From positions 1 to 64,000 of the forward strand of contig JBKBOJ010000003.1 in NCBI GenBank assembly GCA_046294815.1: DNA of 64,000 nucleotides. Reading direction: 5' to 3'. Position 1 is the first letter of the stretch, and each line of letters opens with the position of its first letter. Position numbers and translations under genes: made by a program. The notes under the pieces are model-generated. The model did not search any database. It was not told the origin of the DNA and worked only from the letters and a program-made list of their open reading frames with translations. The DNA is from Pelomonas sp046294815 (GTDB lineage: Bacteria > Pseudomonadota > Gammaproteobacteria > Burkholderiales > Burkholderiaceae_C). This document shows positions 52,207 through 60,802 of the stretch, in pieces.

Positions 52207-52701
52207 ATGGCCACCAAGAAGTCTCTCGCCCCCGCCGCCAAGAAGAACAAGCCCAAGATGCGCGAGGTGCCCAAGAACCCGCCGAGCAAGCCCAGCAAGG
52301 ACATCCTGGTCTTCCCGAACCCTAACCCGGAGCGCGACTACGTCATCCAGTTCCAGGTGCCCGAGTTCACCTGCCACTGCCCGCTGACCGGCCAGCCCGA
52401 CTTCGCGCATTTCACGATCGACATGATTGCGGACGAGCTGTGCGTGGAGCTCAAGAGCCTGAAGATGTATTTCTGGAGCTACCGCAATGAGGGCGCCTTC
52501 CACGAGAAGGTCACCAACAAGATCCTGGATGACATCGTCAAGGTCACCGACCCGCGCTTCATCCGCATCACTGCCAAGTGGTATGTGCGCGGCGGCATCT
52601 ACACCAACATCGTCGCCGAGCACCGCAAGCCCGGCTGGACGCCGGCTCCGCGCGTGGATCTGCCGGCACACGGCTTCGAATCGGGGATGCTGGGCGCATG
52701 A
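52207..52701 (+). CDS. queF: NADPH-dependent 7-cyano-7-deazaguanine reductase (QueF)
   Basis: The 164-residue enzyme reduces preQ0 to preQ1 in queuosine tRNA modification. It has the short unimodular T-fold form: active-site Cys in PEFTCHCPLTGQPDFA, the QueF motif LKSLKMYFWSYRNEGAFHE with the substrate-binding Glu, and a C-terminal FIRITAKWYVRGGIYTNI strand. A Lys-rich N-terminal extension of about 30 residues precedes the fold. It opens a six-gene chain, and its stop overlaps dapC by ATGA. Confidence 0.95.
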   Translation: MATKKSLAPAAKKNKPKMREVPKNPPSKPSKDILVFPNPNPERDYVIQFQVPEFTCHCPLTGQPDFAHFTIDMIADELCVELKSLKMYFWSYRNEGAFHEKVTNKILDDIVKVTDPRFIRITAKWYVRGGIYTNIVAEHRKPGWTPAPRVDLPAHGFESGMLGA

Positions 52702-53891
52702 ATCCGTTGCTGGAGCGGCTGCAGCCCTACCCCTTCGAGCGGCTGCGTCAGCTGACCGCGGGCATCACGCCCAACCCTGACTTCAAGCCCATCTCGCTGG
52801 GCATCGGCGAGCCGCGCCATGCGGCGCCGGCGTTGATCGAGGAAGCGATCAAGGGCGCGATGGCCGGCCTGTCGGGCTACCCGGCCACCGCCGGCACGCC
52901 GGCGCTGCGTGAGGCCATCGCCGGCTGGATCGCGCGCCGCTACGGGTTGAACGTCGACCCTGCCACCCAGGTGCTGCCGGTCAACGGCTCGCGCGAGGCG
53001 CTGTTCGCCATCGCGCAGACGGTCGTGGATGCCAGCCGCCCGGGCGCGACGGTTGTCTGCCCCAACCCCTTCTACCAAATCTACGAAGGCGCGGCCCTGC
53101 TGGCCGGTGCCGACGTGGCCTTTGCCAACGCGGACCCAGCGCGCAACTTCGCGGCGGACTGGCGCCAGATCACCGACGCCACCTGGGCCCGCACGCAGCT
53201 GCTCTACGTCTGCTCGCCGGGCAACCCCAGTGGCGCGGTGATGCCGCTGGCCGAGTGGCAGGTGCTGTTTGAGCTCAGCGACCGGCATGGCTTCGTCATC
53301 GCGTCGGACGAGTGCTATTCGGAGATTTACTTCCGCGACCAAGCGCCGCTGGGCGGCCTGGAAGCCGCGGCCAAGCTGGGCCGCAGCGACTTCAAGAACC
53401 TCATCGCCTTCACCTCGCTGTCCAAGCGCTCCAACGTGCCGGGCCTGCGCTCGGGCTTCGTCGCGGGCGACGCGGCGCTGCTCAAGCAGTTCCTGCTCTA
53501 CCGCACCTATCACGGCAGCGCGATGAGCCCGCTCGTGCAGGCCGCCAGCATCGCGGCGTGGAACGACGAGGCCCATGTCGTCGACAACCGCGCGCGCTAT
53601 CGGCGCAAGTTCGCCGAAGTGACGCCGCTGCTTTCGCAAGTGCTGGATGTCGCCTTGCCCGATGCCGGCTTTTACCTATGGGCAGCTGTCCCTGGCGGGG
53701 ATGACGTCGCCTTCGCTAAAGGGCTGCTCGCTCAATACAATCTGGCCGTCCTGCCGGGCAGCCTGCTCGCCCGCCCCGCCCATGGCGCCAATCCCGGCGC
53801 CGGCCGCATCCGCCTGGCCCTGGTGGCCGACGAGGCCGAATGCCTCGAAGCCGCTCACCGCATCGTCTCCTTCACGAAGAATTCCCGCTGA
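52698..53891 (+). CDS. dapC: succinyldiaminopimelate transaminase
   Basis: The 397-residue fold-type I PLP aminotransferase makes N-succinyl-LL-2,6-diaminopimelate in lysine and peptidoglycan synthesis. It starts MNPLLERLQPYPFERLRQL, typical for DapC. Visible are the PLP-ring part NPFYQIYEGAALLAGA, the CSPGNPSGAVMPL motif, SDECYSEIYF with the Asp that contacts the cofactor, and the PLP Lys in SLSKRSNVPGLRSGF. It overlaps queF by four bases and dapD by one. Confidence 0.95.
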   Translation: MNPLLERLQPYPFERLRQLTAGITPNPDFKPISLGIGEPRHAAPALIEEAIKGAMAGLSGYPATAGTPALREAIAGWIARRYGLNVDPATQVLPVNGSREALFAIAQTVVDASRPGATVVCPNPFYQIYEGAALLAGADVAFANADPARNFAADWRQITDATWARTQLLYVCSPGNPSGAVMPLAEWQVLFELSDRHGFVIASDECYSEIYFRDQAPLGGLEAAAKLGRSDFKNLIAFTSLSKRSNVPGLRSGFVAGDAALLKQFLLYRTYHGSAMSPLVQAASIAAWNDEAHVVDNRARYRRKFAEVTPLLSQVLDVALPDAGFYLWAAVPGGDDVAFAKGLLAQYNLAVLPGSLLARPAHGANPGAGRIRLALVADEAECLEAAHRIVSFTKNSR

Positions 53892-54715
53892 TGAACACCG
53901 CCGAACTGCAAAGCTTGATCGACCTCGCCTGGGACAACCGCGCATCGCTGGACCCAGCCAACGCCCCCGAGCTGCGCGAAGCGGTCGAGCACGTCATCGC
54001 CGAGCTGGACGCCGGCCGGCTGCGTGTGGCCACCCGCGAGGGCGTGGGGCAGTGGACGGTGCACCAGTGGATCAAGAAGGCCGTGCTGCTGTCCTTCCGC
54101 CTGAACGACAACCATCTGATGGGCGACAAGGACCTGACCTTCTTCGACAAGGTGCCCACCAAGTTCGCCGGCATGACCGAGGCCCAGCTGCGCGCCAGCG
54201 GCGTGCGCGTGGTGCCGCCGGCCGTCGCGCGGCGCGGCAGCTTCCAGGGCAAGAACGTGGTGCTGATGCCCAGCTACGTGAACATCGGCGCCTACGTCGA
54301 CGAAGGCGCCATGGTGGACACCTGGGCCACGGTCGGCTCCTGCGCGCAGATCGGCAAAAACGTGCATCTCTCTGGCGGCGTGGGCATCGGCGGCGTCCTG
54401 GAGCCGCTGCAGGCCAACCCGACCATCATCGAGGACAACTGCTTCATCGGCGCCCGCTCCGAGATCGTCGAGGGCGTCATCGTCGAGGAGAACTCGGTGA
54501 TCTCCATGGGCGTCTACATCGGCCAGAGCACGCCCATCTACGACCGCGCCACCGACACCGTGAGCTACGGCCGCATCCCGGCCGGCTCCGTCGTCATCTC
54601 GGGCTCGCTGCCCAAGGACGGCGGCCGCTACAGCCTGTACGCGGCCATCATCGTCAAGCGGGTCGACGCGCAGACCCGCTCCAAGACCAGCATCAACGAA
54701 CTGCTGCGTTCCTGA
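53891..54715 (+). CDS. dapD: tetrahydrodipicolinate N-succinyltransferase
   Basis: The 274-residue trimeric enzyme transfers succinyl from CoA to tetrahydrodipicolinate, the step before DapC. It has an N-terminal helical domain to about 100, then a left-handed beta-helix of hexapeptide repeats (VLMPSYVNIGAYVDEGAMVDTWATVGSCAQIGKNVHLSGGVGIGG...). GGRYSLYAAIIVKRVDAQTRSKTSINELLR lies at the C terminus. The start overlaps the dapC stop as TGATG. The pathway order in the operon matches the chemistry in reverse. Confidence 0.97.
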   Translation: MNTAELQSLIDLAWDNRASLDPANAPELREAVEHVIAELDAGRLRVATREGVGQWTVHQWIKKAVLLSFRLNDNHLMGDKDLTFFDKVPTKFAGMTEAQLRASGVRVVPPAVARRGSFQGKNVVLMPSYVNIGAYVDEGAMVDTWATVGSCAQIGKNVHLSGGVGIGGVLEPLQANPTIIEDNCFIGARSEIVEGVIVEENSVISMGVYIGQSTPIYDRATDTVSYGRIPAGSVVISGSLPKDGGRYSLYAAIIVKRVDAQTRSKTSINELLRS

Positions 54716-54717
54716 TC

Positions 54718-55881
54718 ATGGCCACCAGCGGCAACATGGAGCGCATCCTGCGGCTGATGGCCGACAAGGGGGCGTCGGACTGCTATTTGTCGGCCAATAT
54801 GCCGGTGCTGATCCGCATCAATGGCCAGACCGTGCAGCTGTCTGACCAGCTCCTGACGCCGCCCCAGCCCCGCCAGCTGATCGCCGAGGTCGTGGACCCG
54901 GCAAGCCTCGCCGAGCTGGACAACACCGGCGAGCTGAACATGGCCGTGTCGGTCAGCGGCGTCGGCAGCTTCCGGCTGTCGGGCTTCCGCCAGCGCGGCT
55001 CCATCGCGGGGGTGTTCCGCCACATCCCGCACGACATCCCGTCGCTGGAATCGCTGCGGCTGCCGCCCATCCTGGGCCAGATGATCAAAGAAAAGCGCGG
55101 CCTCATCCTGATGGTGGGCGCCACCGGCACGGGCAAGAGCACCACGCTGGCGTCCATGCTGGAGTTGCGCAACCAGACCATGACGGGGCACATCCTCACC
55201 ATCGAGGATCCGATCGAGTACCTGTTCAACAACAAGCGCTCGGTCGTCAACCAGCGCGAGATCGGCCGCGACACGGCCTCGCTGCAGATCGCGCTCAAGA
55301 ACGCGTTGCGCCAGGCGCCGGACTGCATCCTGATCGGCGAAATCCGCGACCGCGAGACGATGACGGCGGCGATCTCCTACTCGCTGTCGGGCCACCTGGT
55401 ACTGGCCACGCTGCACGGCAACAACACCTACCACGCGCTGAACCGCATCCTGTCCTTCTACACACCGGAGTCCCGCCCGGCGCTTCTGAGCGACCTGGCG
55501 GCGGGCCTGAAGGCCATCGTGTCGCAGCGCCTCGTGCGGACCACGGCTGGCGGGCGCGTGCCGGTGGTGGAAATCCTGCTGAACACCAAGCTGACCGCCG
55601 AGCTGATCGAACAGGGCGACTTCACCGGCGTGAAGGAGGCGATGGAGAAGTCCATCGCCGAGGGTTCGCAAACCTACGAAGAGCATTTCGCCAAGCTCAT
55701 CACCGACGGCACCATCACGCGTGAGGAAGGCCTGGCCTTCGCCGACTCGCCGACCAACCTGCTCTGGCGCCTGCAGAACGCCGCGACCGGCGCCCGCCTG
55801 GCCACCGCGCAGCGCAAGGAAGAAAAGGCCACCGACGAGGCCAGCTTCACCGAAATTACCCTGGACGTCCGCGGCACTTGA
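54718..55881 (+). CDS. pilU: PilU-like type IV pilus retraction ATPase
   Basis: The 387-residue hexameric ATPase has a PAS-like N-terminal domain (about 1-100), then Walker A GATGTGKSTT, Asp box HILTIEDPIEYL, Walker B DCILIGEIRDRETM and His box GHLVLATLHG. The combination ALKNALRQAPDCILIGEIRDRETM is PilU-like rather than PilT-like. PilU works with PilT in pilus retraction. No pilT is in the window. It starts two bases after dapD and overlaps prmB by TTGA. Confidence 0.88.
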   Translation: MATSGNMERILRLMADKGASDCYLSANMPVLIRINGQTVQLSDQLLTPPQPRQLIAEVVDPASLAELDNTGELNMAVSVSGVGSFRLSGFRQRGSIAGVFRHIPHDIPSLESLRLPPILGQMIKEKRGLILMVGATGTGKSTTLASMLELRNQTMTGHILTIEDPIEYLFNNKRSVVNQREIGRDTASLQIALKNALRQAPDCILIGEIRDRETMTAAISYSLSGHLVLATLHGNNTYHALNRILSFYTPESRPALLSDLAAGLKAIVSQRLVRTTAGGRVPVVEILLNTKLTAELIEQGDFTGVKEAMEKSIAEGSQTYEEHFAKLITDGTITREEGLAFADSPTNLLWRLQNAATGARLATAQRKEEKATDEASFTEITLDVRGT

Positions 55882-56738
55882 AGCTCATCGACTGCATTGA
55901 CACCCAAGCCGCCCGCCTCGCCCAGGCGGGCTTGTTTTTTGGCCATGGCACGACGAACGCGTTCGACGAAGCCGTCTGGCTGGCGCTGTGGCGGCTGGGC
56001 CTGCCGCTGGATGCGCTCGACGAGCACGAGGGCCGCGAGCTCAGCGACGCCGAGGTCGCCGCCATCGCGGCACTGATAGACGAGCGCATCACGACCCGCA
56101 AGCCTGCTGCCTACCTGACCGGGGAGGCCTGGCTGCAGGGCGTGCCATTCACGGTGGACGAGCGCGCCATCGTGCCGCGCAGCTTAATCGCCGAGCTGAT
56201 CGCCGACGCCAGCATCGACCCCTGGCTCAACCCGGCAAGCCGACGCGTGCTGGATTTGTGCACCGGCAACGGCAGCCTGGCCGTGCTGGCGGCCATGGCT
56301 TGGCCCGACGTCGAGGTCGATGCGCTGGACATCGACGCCGACGCGCTGGCCGTGGCCAAGCTCAACATCGAGCGCCACAACCTGACGGCGCGCATCCGTC
56401 TGCTGCAGGGCGACGGCCTGGCCGGCGCCCAAGGACCTTACGACTTGATCCTCTGCAATCCGCCCTACGTCAACAGCGCCAGCATGGCGGCCCTACCAGC
56501 CGAATACCGCGCGGAGCCCGAGCTGGCGCTGGCCGGAGGCAGTGACGGCATGGACTTCATCCGCGCACTGCTCAAGGCCGCGCCCGCCGCCTTGAACGAC
56601 GCTGGCGTGCTGGTGCTGGAGATTGGCAACGAGCGCGAGAACTTCGAAGCCGCCTTCCCGTCGCTGGAAGTGGTCTGGATGGAAACCTCCTCCGGCACCG
56701 ACCAGGTGCTGCTGGTGACGAAAGACCAGCTGTTGTGA
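55878..56738 (+). CDS. prmB: ribosomal protein L3 glutamine N5-methyltransferase
   Basis: The 286-residue SAM-dependent methyltransferase has an N-terminal helical substrate domain to about 105, the SAM site VLDLCTGNGSLAVLAA, the acidic loop ALDIDADALAVA, and the catalytic NPPY (DLILCNPPYVNSASMAALPAEYRAEPELALAGGSDGMDF). This pattern is PrmB-type rather than PrmC. It starts with TTG inside the pilU stop and ends overlapping yheS by GTGA. Confidence 0.92.
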   Translation: MKLIDCIDTQAARLAQAGLFFGHGTTNAFDEAVWLALWRLGLPLDALDEHEGRELSDAEVAAIAALIDERITTRKPAAYLTGEAWLQGVPFTVDERAIVPRSLIAELIADASIDPWLNPASRRVLDLCTGNGSLAVLAAMAWPDVEVDALDIDADALAVAKLNIERHNLTARIRLLQGDGLAGAQGPYDLILCNPPYVNSASMAALPAEYRAEPELALAGGSDGMDFIRALLKAAPAALNDAGVLVLEIGNERENFEAAFPSLEVVWMETSSGTDQVLLVTKDQLL

Positions 56739-58687
56739 TCACGCTCAGAGACATCACACTGCGCCGCGGCGTCAAGGTGGTGCTGGACGGCGCCTCTGCC
56801 ACGCTGCAGCCCGGCGAGAAGATCGGCCTCGTCGGCCGCAACGGCGCCGGCAAGTCCAGCCTGTTCGCACTGCTGACCGGCCGACTGTCCAACGACCGCG
56901 GCGAGGTCGAGGTGCCCAGGCATTGGCGCTGCTCCGAGGTCGCTCAGGACATGCCGGACACCGAGGACGGCGCGACTGACTTCGTGCTGCAGGGCGACAC
57001 CACACTGGTCGCCGCCCGCGCTGCGCTGGACGTGGCCGAGAAGGCCGGTGACGGCCACGCGATGGCCGAGGCGCATGCCGCGCTGGCCGATGCCGGCGCC
57101 TTCGACGCCCGCTCGCGCGCCCAGGCGCTGCTGATGGGCCTGGGCTTCAAGACCGAGCAGCTGGACGCGCCCGTCAACAGCTTCTCCGGCGGCTGGCGCA
57201 TGCGCCTGCAGCTGGCCCGCGCGCTGATGTGCCCAGCCGAGCTGATGCTGCTGGACGAGCCGACCAACCACCTGGACCTCGACGCTCTGGTCTGGCTGGA
57301 GGCCTGGCTGCAGCGCTACGACGGCACGCTGATCGTCATCAGCCACGACCGCGAATTCCTGGACGCGGTCACCAAGGTCACGCTGCACTTGGACGAAGGC
57401 AAGCTGGTGCGCTACGGCGGCAATTACACGAGCTTCGAGAGCCAGCGCGCCGAGCGCATGGTGCTGCAGCAGGCGGCGTTCGAGAAGCAGCAGGAGAAGG
57501 TCGCGCACCTGCAGAGGTTCATCGACCGCTTCAAGGCCAAGGCCAGCAAGGCCAAGCAGGCCCAAAGCCGCGTGAAGGCGCTGGAGCGCATGGAGAAGCT
57601 CGCACCCGTGCTGACAGCGGCCGACTTCAGCTTCGAGTTCCGCGAGCCACTGAGCCTGCCCAACCCCATGCTGATGTTCGATCACCTCAGTGCCGGCTAC
57701 CGCACCGACGAAGGCGACAAGATCATCGTGCACGGTGTGGACCGCTCGGTGCTGGCCGGCCAGCGCATCGGCATCCTGGGTGCCAACGGCCAGGGCAAGT
57801 CGACGCTGGTCAAGACGATTGCCGGCGCCCAGCCGGCCCTGGCGGGCAAGCTCACGCCAGGCAAGGGCCTGACCATCGGCTACTTTGCGCAGCAGGAACT
57901 GGACGTGCTGCGGCCGGACGAAGGCCCGCTCGAGCACATGGTGCGCCTGGCCCGCGAGGTTGGCCCGGCCGGCCGCGAGCAGGAACTGCGCGACTTCCTG
58001 GGCCAGTTCCGCTTCACCGGCGACATGGTCAACCAGCGGGTCGGCAGCCTGTCCGGCGGGGAGAAGGCGCGCCTGGTGCTGGCCATGCTGGTGTGGCAGC
58101 GCCCCAACCTGCTGCTGCTGGACGAGCCCACCAACCACCTGGACCTGAACACCCGCGAGGCGCTGTCGATGGCGCTCAACGAATTCGAGGGCACGGTCAT
58201 GCTGGTCAGCCACGACCGCGCGCTGCTGCGCGAGGTGTGCGACGAGTTCTGGCTGGTGGCCGACGGCGTCGTCAAGCCCTTCGACGGCGACCTGGACGAC
58301 TACCAGCGCTGGCTGCTCGACCAGAGCAAGGAGGCCGCCCGCGCGGCCAAGAAGCAGCCCGCTGCCGCTACGCCCGCGCCGGTGCCGCCCGTTGCCGCAG
58401 CGTTACCGCCGGCGCCGCGCGAGGCCCGCAAGGCCTCCGGCCAAGCCCGCGCCCGGCTTGCCGAGCAGACCCGGCCACTGCGCAAGGAGATGGAGGCCAT
58501 CGACAAGCGCCTGCACGACCTGGCTGCAGAGCGCGCCGACATCGAGGCCCAGCTGGCCTCAGGCGCTGCGGCACCTGCCATCGCCGAGATGGGCCGGCGC
58601 CTGAAGGCCATCGCCGACGAGGTGGAAGCGGCCGAGGCGCGCTGGCTGGAGTTGGGCGAGCAGATCGAGGCGATGACGGCCGGCTGA
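56735..58687 (+). CDS. yheS: ABC-F family ATPase, YheS-like
   Basis: The 650-residue soluble protein has two ABC ATPase domains. The first carries GLVGRNGAGKSS, SFSGGWRMRLQLARAL and LLLDEPTNHLDL; the second GILGANGQGKST, SLSGGEKARLVLAMLVW and LLLDEPTNHLDL. A linker (YTSFESQRAERMVLQQAAFEKQQEKVAHLQRFIDRFKAKASKAKQAQSR) matches the ABC-F P-site tRNA interaction motif region. A Pro/Ala linker and coiled coil close the protein. YheS is an ABC-F ribosome-associated factor. It is the last gene of the queF chain. Confidence 0.92.
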   Translation: MITLRDITLRRGVKVVLDGASATLQPGEKIGLVGRNGAGKSSLFALLTGRLSNDRGEVEVPRHWRCSEVAQDMPDTEDGATDFVLQGDTTLVAARAALDVAEKAGDGHAMAEAHAALADAGAFDARSRAQALLMGLGFKTEQLDAPVNSFSGGWRMRLQLARALMCPAELMLLDEPTNHLDLDALVWLEAWLQRYDGTLIVISHDREFLDAVTKVTLHLDEGKLVRYGGNYTSFESQRAERMVLQQAAFEKQQEKVAHLQRFIDRFKAKASKAKQAQSRVKALERMEKLAPVLTAADFSFEFREPLSLPNPMLMFDHLSAGYRTDEGDKIIVHGVDRSVLAGQRIGILGANGQGKSTLVKTIAGAQPALAGKLTPGKGLTIGYFAQQELDVLRPDEGPLEHMVRLAREVGPAGREQELRDFLGQFRFTGDMVNQRVGSLSGGEKARLVLAMLVWQRPNLLLLDEPTNHLDLNTREALSMALNEFEGTVMLVSHDRALLREVCDEFWLVADGVVKPFDGDLDDYQRWLLDQSKEAARAAKKQPAAATPAPVPPVAAALPPAPREARKASGQARARLAEQTRPLRKEMEAIDKRLHDLAAERADIEAQLASGAAAPAIAEMGRRLKAIADEVEAAEARWLELGEQIEAMTAG

Positions 58688-58692
58688 CCCGC

Positions 58693-58812
58693 TCAGACTG
58701 CCAACACCGCCACCAGCGCGGCCAGCACGATAGCGACCACCGCCCTCGCCGCTCGCCGTCGCCCTTGGCGCGCCAAAACAGCCTTGATCCTTGCCCCCAC
58801 TTCAAAAACCAT
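58693..58812 (-). CDS. possible 39-residue membrane peptide
   Basis: A small open frame runs from ATG 58812 to TGA 58693. The product would have a basic middle (RIKAVLARQGRRRAARA) followed by a clean hydrophobic helix (VVAIVLAALVAVLAV) to the C terminus, the look of a tail-anchored small membrane protein. It lies divergently beside ohrR and its start is 7 bases from the OhrR-type operator region. No clear Shine-Dalgarno is seen. High-GC DNA can make such frames by chance, so this is tentative. Confidence 0.35.
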   Translation of the reverse strand: MVFEVGARIKAVLARQGRRRAARAVVAIVLAALVAVLAV

Positions 58813-58818
58813 TTCACT

Positions 58819-58846
58819 TGTACGCAATTTATTTGCGAACTATATT
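58819..58846 (+). promoter_or_regulatory. ohrR promoter with an OhrR-like operator in the spacer
   Basis: TTGTAC (58819-58824) and TATATT (58841-58846) are 16 bases apart. TACGCAA (58821-58827) and TTGCGAA (58833-58839) form a near-perfect inverted repeat across the spacer, placed to block RNA polymerase. Start of transcription would fall next to the GTG start codon at 58854, implying a leaderless or near-leaderless message. Autoregulation by OhrR is the likely reading. Confidence 0.6.
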
Positions 58847-58853
58847 TACGACC

Positions 58854-59336
58854 GTGACACGCAGCCAATCCCCCCAGAACAGCGACGCCCGCGCCCAATG
58901 GCTGCGGCTCGACCGTCAGCTGTGCTTTGCGCTCTACAGCAGCTCGCTGGCCATGACCAGGCTCTACAAGCCGCTGCTGGCGCCGCTGGGCCTGACCTAT
59001 CCGCAGTACCTGGTCATGCTGGTGCTATGGGAGGCCGACGGACTCAGCGTCTCGCAGCTGGGCCAGCGCCTGTCGCTGGACTCGGGCACGCTCACCCCGC
59101 TGCTCAAGCGCCTAGAGGCGCTGGGCCACATTGAGCGCCGCCGCGCTCGCGACGACGAGCGCCGCGTCGACATCTTCCTGACGTCCGCAGGCCGCAAGCT
59201 GCGCGAACTGGCGCTGGACATCCCCGGCCAGCTCGCCTGTGCCAGCGCCTGCGAGCTCGACGAACTCATCGCGCTCACGCAGCGGCTGCAGCAGCTGCGC
59301 GAGCAACTCCACCACGCAGCCGACGCGGCCGCCTGA
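58854..59336 (+). CDS. ohrR: organic-hydroperoxide sensor OhrR (MarR family)
   Basis: The 160-residue regulator carries the reactive Cys in LDRQLCFALYSSSLAMTRLYKPLL (near residue 22) and the winged helix LGQRLSLDSGTLTPLLKRLEALGHIERRRARDDERRVDIFLT. It should repress ohr and itself until peroxides oxidise the Cys. I took GTG at 58854, because it follows the promoter at the expected start point and the Cys falls at the usual position; the longer frame would start upstream of the promoter. ohr follows after 30 bases. Confidence 0.92.
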   Translation: MTRSQSPQNSDARAQWLRLDRQLCFALYSSSLAMTRLYKPLLAPLGLTYPQYLVMLVLWEADGLSVSQLGQRLSLDSGTLTPLLKRLEALGHIERRRARDDERRVDIFLTSAGRKLRELALDIPGQLACASACELDELIALTQRLQQLREQLHHAADAAA

Positions 59337-59366
59337 CGATTTCCCACCACCCCCAAGGAGCCCAAC

Positions 59367-59801
59367 ATGGCCATTGAGAAAGCCCTCTACACCGCCACCG
59401 CCACCGCCACCGGCGGCCGCGCCGGCACCGTCAAGTCATCCGACGGCGCCATCGAGCTGACGCTGTCCACGCCCAAGGAGCTGGGCGGCGCCGGCGGCCC
59501 CGGCACCAACCCCGAGCAACTGTTCGCCGCCGGCTACAGCGCCTGCTTCATCGGCGCGATGAAGGCCGTGGCCGCTCGGCAGAAGATCGCCCTGCCCGCC
59601 GAGGTGTCCATCACCAGCGACGTGGCCATCGGCCCACACGCCAACAAGCCTGGCGCCTTCGGTATCCAGGTCGACATGAAGATCTCGGTGCCCGGCATGG
59701 ACCGCGCCCAGTTGGAAGCGCTGGTCGCAACGGCCCACGAGGTCTGCCCCTACTCCAACGCCACCCGCGGCAACGTGGACGTCAGCCTGACCGTCGTCTG
59801 A
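59367..59801 (+). CDS. ohr: organic hydroperoxide resistance protein Ohr
   Basis: The 144-residue OsmC-fold peroxidase reduces organic and fatty-acid hydroperoxides in the cytoplasm with lipoyl-dependent recycling. The peroxidatic Cys is in GYSACFIGAMKAVAAR (near 60) and the resolving Cys in AHEVCPYSNATRGN (near 125). The Arg/Glu pair of the active site should be in GGRAGTVKSS and NPEQLF. AAGGAG precedes the ATG. It is cotranscribed with, and presumably controlled by, OhrR. Its stop abuts the convergent asparaginase stop without a gap. Confidence 0.96.
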   Translation: MAIEKALYTATATATGGRAGTVKSSDGAIELTLSTPKELGGAGGPGTNPEQLFAAGYSACFIGAMKAVAARQKIALPAEVSITSDVAIGPHANKPGAFGIQVDMKISVPGMDRAQLEALVATAHEVCPYSNATRGNVDVSLTVV

Positions 59802-60737
59802 TCAGGCTGCCAGCAGGGTCAGGATCAACTCGATCCTGGCCTTGACCGGGCTCAGCGCGCCCGCGCTGGGCAGCAGGCCCGGCAGCGGCATCACCGGGCC
59901 GGCATCGCAGCGCGTGCTGCGCACCACCTTCACACCCTGGCGCTCGGCCTCGCGCAGCGCGGCATCCAGCGCCACGCTCAAGGTGCCGTTGCCCGTGCCG
60001 GCGGCGACGATGCCGTCCACGCCAGCGGCCAGCAACGCGCGCACGATGCGGCCATCGGCGCCCGCGTGGTTCAGCACGATGTCCACGCGCGGCCAGTCGG
60101 CAGCAGGCCTGGCGATCCGCTCAAGCCCGAGCGCCTGCCCTTGCGGCCAGCGCCCCACGAGCCGCACGACGCCCTCCTCCACCCGCCCGACCAGCCCGCC
60201 GTCCGACGATTCGAAGGCGTCAATGCGATAGCTGTGCGTCTTGCGCACTTGCAGCGCGTCATGCACGCGGCCGGCAAATGCCACGACCACGCCCGTCGCG
60301 CCCGGCGCGGCCGCCACCTGCACCGCATCGAACAGGTTCTGTGGGCCGTCCGCCGCCAGCGCGGTCGCCGGCCGCATGGCCGCCGTCAGCACCACCGGCT
60401 TGGCCGGCGCCAGCACGCGGTGCAGGAAGTAGGCCGTCTCCTCCAGCGTGTCAGTGCCATGGGTCACGACGATGCCGCGCACCTCGGGGCGCTGCAGATG
60501 CTCATGCACGGCAGCCGCCAGGCGCTGCCAGGTGGCGGGGTCCATGTCCTTGCTGTCCAGTTGCGCCACCTGGTGGGCCTCCAGCGGCCGCGCCCCCAGC
60601 GCCGGCACGGCGGCCAGCAAGTCCTCAACGCGCAGCTGCGCGGCGGTGTAGCCCACGCCGTCGCCCGCGCTGCTGGCCGTGCCCGCGATGGTGCCGCCAG
60701 TGCCAAGAATGACGATCAGTTCGGCTGCAGTTTGCAA
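59802..60737 (-). CDS. asparaginase
   Basis: The 311-residue enzyme of the bacterial L-asparaginase family hydrolyses asparagine to aspartate. Active-site stretches are LGTGGTIAGTASSAGDGVGY with the first catalytic Thr, and VVTHGTDTLEETAYFL with the second Thr and Asp. No signal peptide is seen, so it should be cytoplasmic. I chose the TTG at 60737 because AGGAAA lies upstream and because a start at 60776 would lie inside the LexA boxes. It is divergent from lexA. Confidence 0.88.
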   Translation of the reverse strand: MQTAAELIVILGTGGTIAGTASSAGDGVGYTAAQLRVEDLLAAVPALGARPLEAHQVAQLDSKDMDPATWQRLAAAVHEHLQRPEVRGIVVTHGTDTLEETAYFLHRVLAPAKPVVLTAAMRPATALAADGPQNLFDAVQVAAAPGATGVVVAFAGRVHDALQVRKTHSYRIDAFESSDGGLVGRVEEGVVRLVGRWPQGQALGLERIARPAADWPRVDIVLNHAGADGRIVRALLAAGVDGIVAAGTGNGTLSVALDAALREAERQGVKVVRSTRCDAGPVMPLPGLLPSAGALSPVKARIELILTLLAA

Positions 60738-60749
60738 TTTCGTGGTTTC

Positions 60750-60784
60750 CTGGACGAAAATACAGTTGCTGGACAAATCACCAG
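60750..60784. promoter_or_regulatory. two tandem LexA (SOS) boxes
   Basis: Box 1, CTGG-N8-ACAG, is at 60750-60765; box 2, CTGG-N8-CCAG, is at 60769-60784. Both fit CTG-N10-CAG with one or two changes from CTGT-N8-ACAG. Their centres are 19 bases apart, nearly two helical turns. They lie 19 bases before the lexA start and 13 bases before the asparaginase start on the other strand. Confidence 0.72.
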
Positions 60785-60802
60785 CCTCATCAAAGGCCCG
60801 CC

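Noticed and set aside
60738..60776. Asparaginase start at TTG 60776
   Set aside because: It would place translation through the LexA boxes; the TTG at 60737 has AGGAAA upstream and leaves a normal family start.
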